Below, piece after piece: positions 9,653 through 18,335 of a stretch of DNA of 64,000 nt. The stretch covers positions 212,127 through 276,126 of the forward strand of contig NZ_BMYT01000004.1 of assembly GCF_014652415.1 (NCBI RefSeq), given 5' to 3'. Position 1 is the stretch's first letter; each line of letters opens with the position of its first letter. The notes under the pieces are model-generated. The model did no database searches. It worked only from the letters and a program-made list of their open reading frames with translations, and was not told the origin of the DNA. Both the position numbers and the translations under genes were made by a program. This stretch comes from Affinundibacterium macrobrachii (GTDB taxonomy: Bacteria > Pseudomonadota > Gammaproteobacteria > Burkholderiales > Burkholderiaceae_D).

Positions 9653-10774
9653 ATGAAATCTCTTGCCCCACCTATCTCTCGAATCAATGGTTTAGATACC
9701 TTGCGCGCCTGCGCGATCCTGTTGGTTTTGATGTATCACTACATGGTATTTGTCAGCCATGAGCCTAGCTTTGGTTTTCTGAGTGAAATCGGTTGGGTTG
9801 GGGTTGATTTGTTTTTTGTCTTGAGTGGCTATTTGATCGGTAATCAAATATTTGCAGGTCTAAAAAGTGAGCAGGGGTTTTCGCTCAAGACCTTTTATAT
9901 CCGCCGTGCATTGCGAACTTTGCCGAATTTCTATGTGGTGCTGTCGATCTATTTTTTGTTTCCGGTCGAAGCAGGTGGAAAGGCAGTGACGCCGCTGTGG
10001 AAGTTTCTTACCTTCACACAAAATTTTGATTTAAAACCCGGCTCGGCATTTTCGCATGCGTGGTCGTTGAGTATCGAAGAGCAGTTTTATGTCGTCTTGC
10101 CTTTAATAGCGATTGCCACGATTGCATATTTAAAATCGGTTCGCGCCATGTGGTCCGTCTTGTTGTTAGCAATGGCCGCGGCTGCAGGCATGCGTTATTG
10201 GATGTGGCAGCAAGTTGGTGATGACTATACCCAGTACTACATCCATATTTACTATTCAACTTGGTGTCGTTTTGATGAGTTGCTGCCCGGCGTGGCACTG
10301 GCTCTGTTGAAAAATTTTCATTCACCGATTTGGACCCGCTCACTCAAGTACGGTCACCATAGTTTCATCGCGGGCGTGGTAACGACTGCGCTTGCGATGG
10401 TGTTGTTCACTCACTTTAGTTTTGTTGAAGCGCAGGGCTTTTTGTGGTTCACCACGACCTTTGGCTATAGCATTTTAGCTTGTGGATTTGCGCTATTGAC
10501 TTTGGCCGGATTAAGTCCGAATTCTTATCTATATCGTTGGCGCATTCCCGGCGCATCTGTTTTGGCGCTGTGGTCTTACGCACTTTATCTGGTGCATAAA
10601 CCATTGATGAATGCCTTGCTACGTCCATTTCAAGTTTGGGATATTTCGGTGAAATCAGCGCTGGGAATTGCTGCGATGTTTGCACTGAGTTTGTTAGCAG
10701 CGTATGTATTGTATCGTTTGGTCGAGATGCCGTTCATGCGCTTACGAGATCGTTATTTTCCGTATAAGGGATAA
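9653..10774 (+). CDS. acyltransferase 3 family membrane protein
   Basis: This integral membrane protein belongs to the Acyl_transf_3/OafA family, which moves acyl groups onto sugars of surface glycans, antibiotics or lipids. I start at the ATG at 9653 (MKSLAPPISRINGLDTLRA); a start at 9608 would add 15 unrelated residues. Visible family features are RINGLDTLRACAILLVLMYHY (catalytic-type His in the first membrane segment), GVDLFFVLSGYLIG and SIEEQFYVVLP. About ten hydrophobic segments run through the 373 residues, and there is no SGNH domain. No surface-glycan gene is adjacent, so the substrate is unknown. Confidence 0.85.
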   Translation: MKSLAPPISRINGLDTLRACAILLVLMYHYMVFVSHEPSFGFLSEIGWVGVDLFFVLSGYLIGNQIFAGLKSEQGFSLKTFYIRRALRTLPNFYVVLSIYFLFPVEAGGKAVTPLWKFLTFTQNFDLKPGSAFSHAWSLSIEEQFYVVLPLIAIATIAYLKSVRAMWSVLLLAMAAAAGMRYWMWQQVGDDYTQYYIHIYYSTWCRFDELLPGVALALLKNFHSPIWTRSLKYGHHSFIAGVVTTALAMVLFTHFSFVEAQGFLWFTTTFGYSILACGFALLTLAGLSPNSYLYRWRIPGASVLALWSYALYLVHKPLMNALLRPFQVWDISVKSALGIAAMFALSLLAAYVLYRLVEMPFMRLRDRYFPYKG

Positions 10775-10879
10775 AAAATTGTCCGGTATGAGTACGAGTG
10801 CAGTTTGACCCGCATTTCTTAAGGCCACGCTGATAGCGATCTGGAATACTAAGAGCTTCAATTTCTTTTCGCTTTAACT

Positions 10880-12484
10880 ATGTCCTACAGCGTTGTTTGG
10901 TTTAAACGCGATTTGCGCTTGCATGATCATGCAGCTTTGTTCGAGGCGGCTTTACGCGGTCCTATCCTTTGCTTATATGTTGTCGAACCAGAGCTGTGGC
11001 AGCAAGCGGATGCAGCGCGCCAGCATTTTGAGTTCATCCTAGAGAGTTTGCGTGATCTCTATGTGGAATTGAAACAGCACGGCGGTCGTTTGCATGTCGT
11101 GACTGGCGATATGTTGGAAGTGTTACAGGCTTTGCATGAGCGAGCGCCTTTTCATAGTTTGTATGCGCATGAAGAAACGGGTAATGCTTGGACTTATCAA
11201 CGTGATTTGGCGGTTGGACGATGGTGTCGTACTCAACAAATTAATTGGCTAGAGTTCCGACAATTTGGCGTGGTGCGGCGTTTGGCTGATCGTGATCTTT
11301 GGAAGGCGAGTTGGGACGCTCACGTTGAGCAAATTTGCTTGCCTGTACCTGCACAATTACAGTTTGTTGATATGCCGTGGCAAGATGCGTTGCCGCCTTC
11401 TGCCGATCGACTTCATTTGCACCAAGCTGATACGCCACGTCGGCAGCGCGGTGGGCGTCAAGTCGGTCTTGCTGTATTGTCGTCTTTCTTACTTGAACGC
11501 AGTGCCTATTATCGTGGTGGAATTTCTTCTCCCTTATCAGCGCCTGATGCTTGTTCTAGGCTTTCACCTTATTTGACGTTTGGCTGTTTAAGCTTGCGCG
11601 AGGTCGTGCATGCGACGGTACAGCGTATGGAGCAACTGCATGAGGATGCTGTGATGTCGCAGCATCCATCCGCGGGACGGATGAAGCAGGGCTTAAATGC
11701 TTTTATTAGCCGGCTTTACTGGCATTGCCACTTCATTCAAAAATTGGAATCGGAACCCGAGATTGAATATCAAAATATGCATCGCGGTTATGATGGTTTG
11801 CGCGAGCAAGATTGGAATGAAGCCCATTTTCAGGCATTCATACAAGGTCGTACAGGTTGGCCTATGGTCGATGCCTGTATCGCCATGTTGCGTGAGACTG
11901 GCTGGATTAATTTTCGTATGCGTGCCATGTTGGTCTCCGTTGCGTCCTATCCGCTGTGGTTAGATTGGCGGCGCGTTGGGACTTGGTTGGCGACGCAATT
12001 TATCGACTATGAGCCGGGGATACATTGGAGCCAAATGCAAATGCAAGCGGGTACTACAGGCATCAATGTGCCACGCGTCTACAACCCAATTAAACAAGCG
12101 CATGATCATGATCCGAAAGGCATCTTTGTGCGACGCTGGTTGCCGGCGATGCGTAAAGTACCTGATTTGTTTTTGTTTGAACCTTGGACCATGCCTGCAG
12201 ATGTCCAAGCTGCATGTGGCATACAGCTTGGACGAGAAATTCCTATTCCCGTAGTTGATCTAGATGTCGCGACACGTGAAGCAAAAGCAAAACTATTTGC
12301 AGTGCGTGGACAAGCGGAAGTGAGGGCAGCGAAGTCAGCCGTAGTCAAGAAACACGGATCACGTAATACACGTAGTGCAGGAAGTACAAAGCGCGCAGGA
12401 AAATCGACTAAACGAGTAAAACAGCAAGACGCCAGTTCGACCAGCGATATCGAACAAGCGCCCCAACTGGGATTTGATTTCTAA
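10880..12484 (+). CDS. photolyase/cryptochrome family flavoprotein (plant-cryptochrome-like group)
   Basis: The 534 residues contain an N-terminal photolyase domain (about 1-165; VVWFKRDLRLHDHAAL) and a C-terminal FAD domain (about 270-480; GRTGWPMVDACIAMLRETGWINFRMRAML). Family members repair UV dimers or sense blue light. By eye, the segment aligned to E. coli Asn378, Trp382 and Trp384 reads HWSQMQMQ (H382-Q389): neither Trp is kept and no Asn is at the FAD N5 position, the register being certain to about one residue. This resembles the PPL-like group, not classical CPD photolyase. The last 55 residues are a Lys/Arg-rich tail. No clear Shine-Dalgarno is seen. It opens the light island and is convergent with the TIGR03643 gene. 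Confidence 0.85.
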   Translation: MSYSVVWFKRDLRLHDHAALFEAALRGPILCLYVVEPELWQQADAARQHFEFILESLRDLYVELKQHGGRLHVVTGDMLEVLQALHERAPFHSLYAHEETGNAWTYQRDLAVGRWCRTQQINWLEFRQFGVVRRLADRDLWKASWDAHVEQICLPVPAQLQFVDMPWQDALPPSADRLHLHQADTPRRQRGGRQVGLAVLSSFLLERSAYYRGGISSPLSAPDACSRLSPYLTFGCLSLREVVHATVQRMEQLHEDAVMSQHPSAGRMKQGLNAFISRLYWHCHFIQKLESEPEIEYQNMHRGYDGLREQDWNEAHFQAFIQGRTGWPMVDACIAMLRETGWINFRMRAMLVSVASYPLWLDWRRVGTWLATQFIDYEPGIHWSQMQMQAGTTGINVPRVYNPIKQAHDHDPKGIFVRRWLPAMRKVPDLFLFEPWTMPADVQAACGIQLGREIPIPVVDLDVATREAKAKLFAVRGQAEVRAAKSAVVKKHGSRNTRSAGSTKRAGKSTKRVKQQDASSTSDIEQAPQLGFDF

Positions 12485-12521
12485 ATTCTCATGTTGAAAA
12501 TCTAGTTCCAAGAAATCTGGT

Positions 12522-12812
12522 TCAAAAATCCCGATTCTTCTGATCACGCGATTTAAATCGCATCACATCTGTGCTGCGCAAAGCTTGATGTTTTGTTTTA
12601 CGACCAGTCACCCGGCTACGCCACATTTTGAAGCTCGATGCTTTCATCGACTTACGCATTAGCCGAATCACTGCACTCTCGTTCAAGCCAAATTGGCGTT
12701 GGATGGCGTCGAAAGTGGTGCGATCTTCCCACGCCATTTGTATCACTCTATCGATGGTAGCTTGATCGACGCTTGCTTGATCCATGGCCGCTTGATCAAT
12801 TGTTGGCGTCAT
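12522..12812 (-). CDS. TIGR03643 family (DUF2805) small protein
   Basis: The 96-residue basic protein has the family core IDRVIQMAWEDRTTFDAIQ, then FGLNESAVIRLMRK and SSFKMWRSRVTGRKTKH. The fold looks like a helix-turn-helix-like unit with a basic tail, but its function is unknown. Family members commonly neighbour cryptochrome and photolyase genes, as here. Its ATG is 3 bp after the HiPIP stop, so the two are co-transcribed. The first 20 residues are a degenerate DQA repeat, and an internal ATG would also be possible. Confidence 0.85.
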   Translation of the reverse strand: MTPTIDQAAMDQASVDQATIDRVIQMAWEDRTTFDAIQRQFGLNESAVIRLMRKSMKASSFKMWRSRVTGRKTKHQALRSTDVMRFKSRDQKNRDF

Positions 12813-12815
12813 GGT

Positions 12816-13127
12816 TTAGGCTTTCTTTGCCCAAGCCATGCACCATCCTTTTGCTGCGACTTGCTTGTTGCCCAGAGCAGCACAGTTTGCCCATGCGTCT
12901 GTTGCTTTTCCTTGATACAGCATGCAGTTAGCGCAGTTCTTTCCAGCGGCATATGCAGGGAATTTTTTCGTGTCCACTTTGCTTGCGTCATGTTTATAGC
13001 CAAGAGCAACTGAACCGGGCGCTGCTTCATCGACGCGATTTGCTTGAGCGTTGACCTTGAGTGCGGCTCCCAAGCCTAAGGCAGCGGGAACGGCTTGAAT
13101 TAAAAATTGACGACGTGATTTCATCAT
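12816..13127 (-). CDS. high-potential iron-sulfur protein (HiPIP), Tat-exported
   Basis: This small periplasmic [4Fe-4S] electron carrier has 103 residues with a Tat signal (SRRQFL at 4-9, hydrophobic stretch, cleavage after VNAQA) and four cluster cysteines C65, C68, C82 and C96 in the HiPIP spacing, with the typical aromatic residue Y44. Gene order DCC protein, HiPIP, TIGR03643 on the minus strand suggests one transcript, divergent from the LitR-like regulator. HiPIPs usually serve photosynthetic or respiratory electron transfer; in this context its partner is unknown. Confidence 0.93.
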   Translation of the reverse strand: MMKSRRQFLIQAVPAALGLGAALKVNAQANRVDEAAPGSVALGYKHDASKVDTKKFPAYAAGKNCANCMLYQGKATDAWANCAALGNKQVAAKGWCMAWAKKA

Positions 13128-13190
13128 GAATTCCTTTATAGATAATGTAATTAATTGATTTGATTCTCGGTACTGCTTAGTTGATCAAAC

Positions 13191-13631
13191 TTAGCGATCA
13201 AATTTTTCGCCAATTGGCTTGCGCCAAAGCGGTCGAAACTTTAGAAAGACGTGGTATAAATTATCTAACAAAGCAATTACCCAGCGCCTTTCGAGTAAGG
13301 GCGTGATCCAGCCAAGGGTAGGTAATTGTCGCCACATCACAATAAATGCAGCCGCTCCTGATACGAGTTGTCCCGTTTCATCACGTGCGTGCAACTTGTT
13401 GAGTGCTTGTTGTCGATTGAGTTGTGTTCCTAGCTCGATTTCTTCGCAGCGGCTTGCATCTACCCATTCAATTTTGTCAGCGCCTCGCCATGTTTGGTAG
13501 GTGGCGATTTCTTTCGCACACAAGGGGCATGCACCATCGAAATAAACTGTGCAAATTGGCTTTGCTGCCTGTTTTTCGTGGTGCGTATTTATTTGTGTTG
13601 GTGCGTTTTTCATTGCTGTCATTGTTATCAC
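13191..13631 (-). CDS. DCC-family thiol-disulfide oxidoreductase-like protein (DUF393)
   Basis: The 146-residue soluble protein has the DCC signature YFDGACPLCAKE (CxxC near 34-37) close to the N-terminus, the thioredoxin-like motif of DUF393. The biochemical role is mostly untested; a thiol redox function is predicted for the family. Two starts are possible, ATG at 13631 or at 13613 (MKNAPTQ). It leads the leftward unit DCC-HiPIP-TIGR03643 and shares the 210-bp control region with the divergent LitR-like gene. Confidence 0.88.
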   Translation of the reverse strand: MITMTAMKNAPTQINTHHEKQAAKPICTVYFDGACPLCAKEIATYQTWRGADKIEWVDASRCEEIELGTQLNRQQALNKLHARDETGQLVSGAAAFIVMWRQLPTLGWITPLLERRWVIALLDNLYHVFLKFRPLWRKPIGEKFDR

Positions 13632-13720
13632 TGCTACGTTGCGTGTAATTTTGATAATGAATTATTGGGTCATTCTATTTGATATAGAGTAGTCCAAAAC
13701 GGAAATGATGTCCAATAAGT

Positions 13721-13771
13721 GAACCGTTAAAACTTGTGTTATGATGATTTTATTCGGTTCAATATCGGTTC
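13721..13771. promoter_or_regulatory. candidate operator cluster (GAACCG / CGGTTC repeats) in the divergent control region
   Basis: GAACCG (13721-13726) is the inverse of two tandem copies of CGGTTC (13755-13760 and 13766-13771), the copies being 11 bp apart centre to centre, one helical turn. The cluster lies between the DCC-HiPIP operon and the MerR/LitR-like gene, where an autoregulating MerR-type protein would bind. I could not place a convincing promoter. Assignment to this regulator is inference. Confidence 0.4.
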
Positions 13772-13841
13772 TTTTCTGGTGTTTTGTCATTTTCTTGAAA
13801 TGCTTCTTTTACGATCAATTTGCTAAAAAAGTGGGTGAACT

Positions 13842-14885
13842 ATGAATAATCAAACAGTAAAGTCGGCCGCCAATGAGGCGAATGCCACTTACCGCAGTGG
13901 TGCTGCGGCACGTTTATCAGGTGTTCCTGTGGAGACTTTACGCGTGTGGGAGCGGCGCTATGGCGTGACAGATCCGAGTCGTTCAGAACGTGGGCAGCGG
14001 CAATATTCATTTGAGGATGTGCGGCGTTTAGGTCTGATCAAACAATTGGTTGATGCCGGCAATTCGATTGGTGCGGTGGCGCATCTTGATTTGCAACAGT
14101 TACTGGCGATGTTAAGCGCGGTGGCAAATTTGCCTGCGGCACAGTCGCAAGTTCAACTCAGTAATGGCATGTTGAGAATTGCGTTGGTCGGCGTGATGTT
14201 GCGCCAATCCTTGATTAATTTAAATCCAGATCAAAGCAAATTGAGCTTGGTGCAAACTGCCTTCAATCTGAAGCAAGCACCGATGCAGTTGAAAGATGTC
14301 AAAGTCGATGTGATGGTGGTTGAACAAGGCGAATTGACCGCACCAGAAGAACAAATTCCACTCTTAGGAATGGCTCAACAAGCTTGTCAGGCGACGGCGG
14401 TGCTAATTTTGTATCGATTCGCTTCAAGTGACGCGATTCGTCAATTGCGACTTGCGGGTTTTCATGTTGCCCGCATTCCTTCAGATATGCTGGAAATAGA
14501 TCATCTATGCCGCGTTGCGATGGCACGCGCACTCACGCTTGTGGAGCAGCAAGGGCGTATGGGACGCCTGAAGAAAAATGGTGCTCGACCTGCCGATGCC
14601 GCGCGAAATAAGAAAAGCAATGTAATCCCAGCACGTTTGCTCGATGATGAACACTTAACGCACATCGCCAAATTCGCCACGAGTATTCATTGCGAATGTC
14701 CACGTCATTTAGTCGATTTGCTGCAAATGCTGACCAGCTTTGAACGCTACAGCGCGCAATGTGAGAACCGCAATGAAGACGACGCTAGTCTACACCGTGA
14801 CTTGCATTACACCGCGGCGCATGCACGTTCTGCACTGGAGCAAGCCTTAGTGCGTGTAGCGCAGGCAGAAGGTATTCAGTATTGA
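13842..14885 (+). CDS. MerR-family transcriptional regulator, LitR/CarH-like without a visible B12 motif
   Basis: The 347 residues start with a MerR winged helix-turn-helix (about 18-90; YRSGAAARLSGVPVETLRVWERRYG), the form found in CarH/LitR light regulators that control carotenoid and photolyase genes. The C-terminal part looks like the CarH-type helical plus Rossmann sensor, but the E/DxHxxG cobalamin signature is absent: at the expected place I read RIALVGVMLRQSLIN. B12-independent LitR-like proteins are known from related bacteria, so sensing probably uses another input. It is divergent from the DCC-HiPIP unit and leads the rightward DUF2256-DASH-photolyase unit. Confidence 0.85.
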   Translation: MNNQTVKSAANEANATYRSGAAARLSGVPVETLRVWERRYGVTDPSRSERGQRQYSFEDVRRLGLIKQLVDAGNSIGAVAHLDLQQLLAMLSAVANLPAAQSQVQLSNGMLRIALVGVMLRQSLINLNPDQSKLSLVQTAFNLKQAPMQLKDVKVDVMVVEQGELTAPEEQIPLLGMAQQACQATAVLILYRFASSDAIRQLRLAGFHVARIPSDMLEIDHLCRVAMARALTLVEQQGRMGRLKKNGARPADAARNKKSNVIPARLLDDEHLTHIAKFATSIHCECPRHLVDLLQMLTSFERYSAQCENRNEDDASLHRDLHYTAAHARSALEQALVRVAQAEGIQY

Positions 14886-14912
14886 AATTGAATATTCTCG
14901 AGAAAGCGCGCC

Positions 14913-15110
14913 ATGAAAATGCGTAAAAAATCGGATTTGCCAAGCAAGCTATGTGAAGTCTGTGGTTTATCTTTTACTTGGCGTAAGAAGTGGGAAAAAG
15001 ACTGGGCCTCAGTCAAGTATTGTTCTGAGCGTTGTCGTCGAGCACGGTCTAGCGCATCGGTGAAAAATTTAACTAGCAATTCCGTAATCGCCTCGGTAAA
15101 GCACATATGA
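14913..15110 (+). CDS. DUF2256 zinc-ribbon-like small protein
   Basis: The 65-residue protein with core [20 protein letters not shown]...[12 protein letters not shown] has four cysteines in a CxxC...CxxxC arrangement, a probable zinc site. DUF2256 genes are regular neighbours of cryptochrome genes, but no function is known. Its stop overlaps the ATG of the DASH gene (ATGA), so translation is coupled. An alternative start is the Met at 14919. Confidence 0.9.
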   Translation: MKMRKKSDLPSKLCEVCGLSFTWRKKWEKDWASVKYCSERCRRARSSASVKNLTSNSVIASVKHI

Positions 15111-16495
15111 AAAAGCTTGTTATTTATCGGTTTCGAAATGATCTTCGAGTTGAAGATAATCCGGCATTGAATGCTGCCTGTGCATACGCGCGGCGTACGG
15201 GAGCGCAATTACTTCCGCTGTTTTGTCACACCACCGCGCAAGGCGCTTTGCATGTTGAACACACGCAGTGGGGTTTTGCGCGTTTATCCGCTCATCGTCG
15301 ATTTTTTTTGCGCGATAGTTTGTTAGATTTACGCGAGCAGTTGCAGCAGTTTGGATTTGAATTAATTGAATTGGATGGCGAGCTTAGTGCGCAATCAGCA
15401 TTTTGGATAGCGCTAGCGCAAACCTATACGCTTCACACTATCTTTTGCGAAGATATCGCGGCACCAGAAGAGCGTGCGCAGGTAGATGCTGTGAGGGCAT
15501 TGCAGATCGATGTGCAAGCGGTATGGCAATCGACAATGTACGATCCAACATCGTTCGATTTCGACATAGCGCAGATGCCAGATCAGTTCACGGCATTTCG
15601 ACACAAGATAGAACACGCGGCATATCCGATACGACAAGTAGTGCCATGTGCGCTCTCTGCATCGTTCGCATTGCGTGACGCCACATTAGAAAAGTTTTCT
15701 GTGCATTTGAGTAAGCAAAGCCAGCCTCAGCTTGACGCCCTTGATGATGTTGATACTCAAGTCATGCATGATCTTCATGATGTGCGCAGTTCGTTCCCAT
15801 ATTTTTTGCCCGAGTTTCGCGGCGGCAGTCGTGCTGCACATGCGCATCTAAAAAACTACTTCTCTTCCGAGTTGCCACACTCTTATAAACAAACACGTAA
15901 TCAATTACAGGGTACGCGCTTCTCGACCAAGTTCTCGCCATGGCTGGCGAGTGGTGCGCTTTCGGCACCGCAAGTGATAGCTGCATTGCGCGAGTTTGAA
16001 GCGGAAAAAGGGCAAAGCGACAGCACTTACTGGATTTGGTTTGAATTGCTGTGGCGTGATTATTTTCGTTTTTTGCATTGTAAGTACGGCGTGCGGCTGT
16101 ATCGTGCCAGCGGTTTATCAAAATTGCCGGTCGATTTGCCTGCTTTTGATGAGCAAAAATTTCAAGCGTGGACGCAATCGATGACGGGTGAGCCTTTAAT
16201 TGATGCAGCGATGCGTGAGCTGATCAGTACTGGGTATTTATCGAATCGCCTGCGTCAGCAAGTCATCAGTTATTGGCTACATGAGTTAGGTGGTGATTGG
16301 CGCGTTGCTGCTGCTTGGTTTGAATCGCAATTGCTTGATTATGATGTGTACAGCAACCAAGGAAATTGCTTGTACTTGGCGGGTTTAGGAACCGATCCTC
16401 GCGGCTATTTAGGAGGGCGTTGGTTTGATCCGCAGAAGCAAGCAAAACAGCATGATGCTGATCGAAGCTATCGCACACTTTGGAACACAAGGTAA
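15107..16495 (+). CDS. cryptochrome DASH-type photolyase
   Basis: The 462-residue flavoprotein ([15 protein letters not shown] at the N-terminus; [42 protein letters not shown] in the FAD domain) belongs to the DASH group, which repairs CPDs mainly in single-stranded DNA. The FAD N5 Asn is kept (N417 in YSNQGNCLY). However, the residue in the place of the FAD-proximal tryptophan (GNW in relatives, E. coli W382) is Cys421, and the last Trp position is Tyr423 as usual for DASH. Loss of the proximal Trp would break the canonical photoreduction chain. The gene is coupled to DUF2256 upstream and followed within 8 bp by the Fe-S photolyase gene. Confidence 0.9.
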   Translation: MKKLVIYRFRNDLRVEDNPALNAACAYARRTGAQLLPLFCHTTAQGALHVEHTQWGFARLSAHRRFFLRDSLLDLREQLQQFGFELIELDGELSAQSAFWIALAQTYTLHTIFCEDIAAPEERAQVDAVRALQIDVQAVWQSTMYDPTSFDFDIAQMPDQFTAFRHKIEHAAYPIRQVVPCALSASFALRDATLEKFSVHLSKQSQPQLDALDDVDTQVMHDLHDVRSSFPYFLPEFRGGSRAAHAHLKNYFSSELPHSYKQTRNQLQGTRFSTKFSPWLASGALSAPQVIAALREFEAEKGQSDSTYWIWFELLWRDYFRFLHCKYGVRLYRASGLSKLPVDLPAFDEQKFQAWTQSMTGEPLIDAAMRELISTGYLSNRLRQQVISYWLHELGGDWRVAAAWFESQLLDYDVYSNQGNCLYLAGLGTDPRGYLGGRWFDPQKQAKQHDADRSYRTLWNTR

Positions 16496-16503
16496 ACAAA
16501 ATC

Positions 16504-18051
16504 ATGAACAACTATCAGCAACCAGCGCATACCTTGCGCCTGATCTTAGGCGATCAGTTAAATTCACAACACAGTTGGTTTGCGCATCAGCACGACGATG
16601 TGTTGTACGTGATGATGGAGGTGCGTCAAGAGACGGATTATGTTCTGCATCATGCGCAAAAGATCATCGCGATCTTTGCTGGTATGCGCGAGTTTGCTCG
16701 CCGTTTGCAGTTGGCAGGACATCGTGTGCATTACTTGACTATAGATGATCCAGACAATCTACATGCGATTCCTGCCAATATTGAGAAACTGGCACAAATG
16801 GTGCAAGCGCAAGAATTTCAATATCAAGCACCGGATGAATATCGCTTGGATCGGCAATTACAAGCATTTGTGCAAACCACGGCGTTGCGTTGCTATATGT
16901 TTGATAGCGAACACTTTCTAACGCAGAGAGAAGAAGCAGGCACAATTTTTGAAGGCCGCAAGAAATGGTTGATGGAGCATTTCTATCGACAAATGCGCGT
17001 CAAATATCAAGTGTTGATGACGGGGCAAGATCCTACCGGTGGTGCATGGAATTTTGATCACGATAATCGTAAAGCATGGCCAGGATTGCCGTGGGAACCA
17101 GAAGATTTTCGGCCTCGCCACGATCACAGTGCCTTGTGGGCGACGATACAAAATGCAGGTGTGAAAAGTTTTGGTGAACCCAATGCCAGTGCGTTTGCTT
17201 GGCCTTTACACCGCGACGAAGCCTTGACGCAATTGCAGGCTTTCGTGCGTTTGGCATTGCCGCATTTTGGAGATTTTCAAGATGCGATGAGTAGCAAGGC
17301 ATGGCGTTTATTTCACTCGCTGTTGTCGTTTGCATTAAACGTCAAGATGTTAAGCCCGCGCGAGGTGATCGCCGCGGTTGAGGCGGCGTACTCACGTGGA
17401 GAGGTATCGATTGCCGCCGCCGAGGGATACATTCGACAAATTCTCGGTTGGCGAGAATACGTGCGTGGCGTGTATTGGCATTTTATGCCCGATTATGCGC
17501 AAGAAAATGTGTTTGATCATCAAGCCGAATTGCCGACTTGGTTTTGGACTGGCAAGACCAAGATGCGCTGCCTATCGCATGCGATTGGACAATCTTTGCA
17601 ACAAGCGCATGCACATCACATTCAACGCCTGATGGTGATCGGTAATTTTTCGCTACTTGCAGGTTTGCATCCGCAGCGTGTTCACGAATGGTATCTTGGC
17701 GTGTATATCGATGCATTTGAATGGGTAGAACTACCGAATACTTTGGGCATGAGTCAGTACGCTGATGGTGGTGTGTTAGCGACCAAGCCCTATGTATCGA
17801 GTGCCGCTTACATTGATCGCATGAGCAATTATTGCAAGGGCTGTCATTACGATAAGAAGCAACGTACCACCGAAAATGCTTGTCCATTCAATGCGTTGTA
17901 TTGGGATTTTTTCTCGCGTAATGAAAAACAATTGGCGAGCAATCCACGCATAGGTATGGTGTATCCGCAGTTACGAAAAATGAGTGCAGAAGCACGGCAG
18001 GATTTGAACGAACGAGCGATTGTTTTGCGCCAGAATTTAGATGCGCTGTGA
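16504..18051 (+). CDS. Fe-S bacterial cryptochrome/(6-4) photolyase (PhrB/CryB, CryPro group)
   Basis: This is the deoxyribodipyrimidine photolyase-related family, which binds FAD, a ribolumazine antenna and a [4Fe-4S] cluster and repairs (6-4) photoproducts in the studied members. With the ATG at 16504 (515 residues; LRLILGDQLNSQHSWF) the four cluster cysteines are C356, C444, C447 and C460. The intervals 88, 3 and 13 are the same as I remember for Agrobacterium PhrB (C350, C438, C441, C454). An upstream ATG at 16480 would overlap the DASH gene and add eight residues. It is coupled to the following TIGR02450 gene. Confidence 0.93.
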   Translation: MNNYQQPAHTLRLILGDQLNSQHSWFAHQHDDVLYVMMEVRQETDYVLHHAQKIIAIFAGMREFARRLQLAGHRVHYLTIDDPDNLHAIPANIEKLAQMVQAQEFQYQAPDEYRLDRQLQAFVQTTALRCYMFDSEHFLTQREEAGTIFEGRKKWLMEHFYRQMRVKYQVLMTGQDPTGGAWNFDHDNRKAWPGLPWEPEDFRPRHDHSALWATIQNAGVKSFGEPNASAFAWPLHRDEALTQLQAFVRLALPHFGDFQDAMSSKAWRLFHSLLSFALNVKMLSPREVIAAVEAAYSRGEVSIAAAEGYIRQILGWREYVRGVYWHFMPDYAQENVFDHQAELPTWFWTGKTKMRCLSHAIGQSLQQAHAHHIQRLMVIGNFSLLAGLHPQRVHEWYLGVYIDAFEWVELPNTLGMSQYADGGVLATKPYVSSAAYIDRMSNYCKGCHYDKKQRTTENACPFNALYWDFFSRNEKQLASNPRIGMVYPQLRKMSAEARQDLNERAIVLRQNLDAL

Positions 18052-18071
18052 CTATAAAAAGTGAGGTGAAA

Positions 18072-18335
18072 ATGCATTCTCCAAATCAAACGCAATCACA
18101 AACAAGAGGTCGCCCAGTTCAACTCAATCCGAAAAAACTCTTGCTGACGAAATGGACGGCGGTAAAGGTCATCGCCAAGCAAAAACATTTTTTGGTCAGC
18201 CGTGTGCTGCAACCTGATGACCTAAGTTTGCCGATTACCGAAATTGAGATGGAAGCAGTTTATTCGGGTAATAAACAAATCATCGCTTGGCGAGAATTGC
18301 AAGATGCCGAACGATGGAAGCAAGGTTGGCTTTGA
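18072..18335 (+). CDS. TIGR02450 family Trp-rich small protein
   Basis: The 87-residue protein contains LNPKKLLLTKWTAVKV, KHFLVSRV and IIAWRELQDAERWKQGW, the signature of the short TIGR02450 family found next to photolyase and cryptochrome genes. The function is unknown. I chose the ATG at 18072 because a strong GAGGTG sits just before it; a GTG at 18048 overlapping the photolyase stop is possible and would add eight residues. It is the last gene of the rightward light-island operon. Confidence 0.85.
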   Translation: MHSPNQTQSQTRGRPVQLNPKKLLLTKWTAVKVIAKQKHFLVSRVLQPDDLSLPITEIEMEAVYSGNKQIIAWRELQDAERWKQGWL

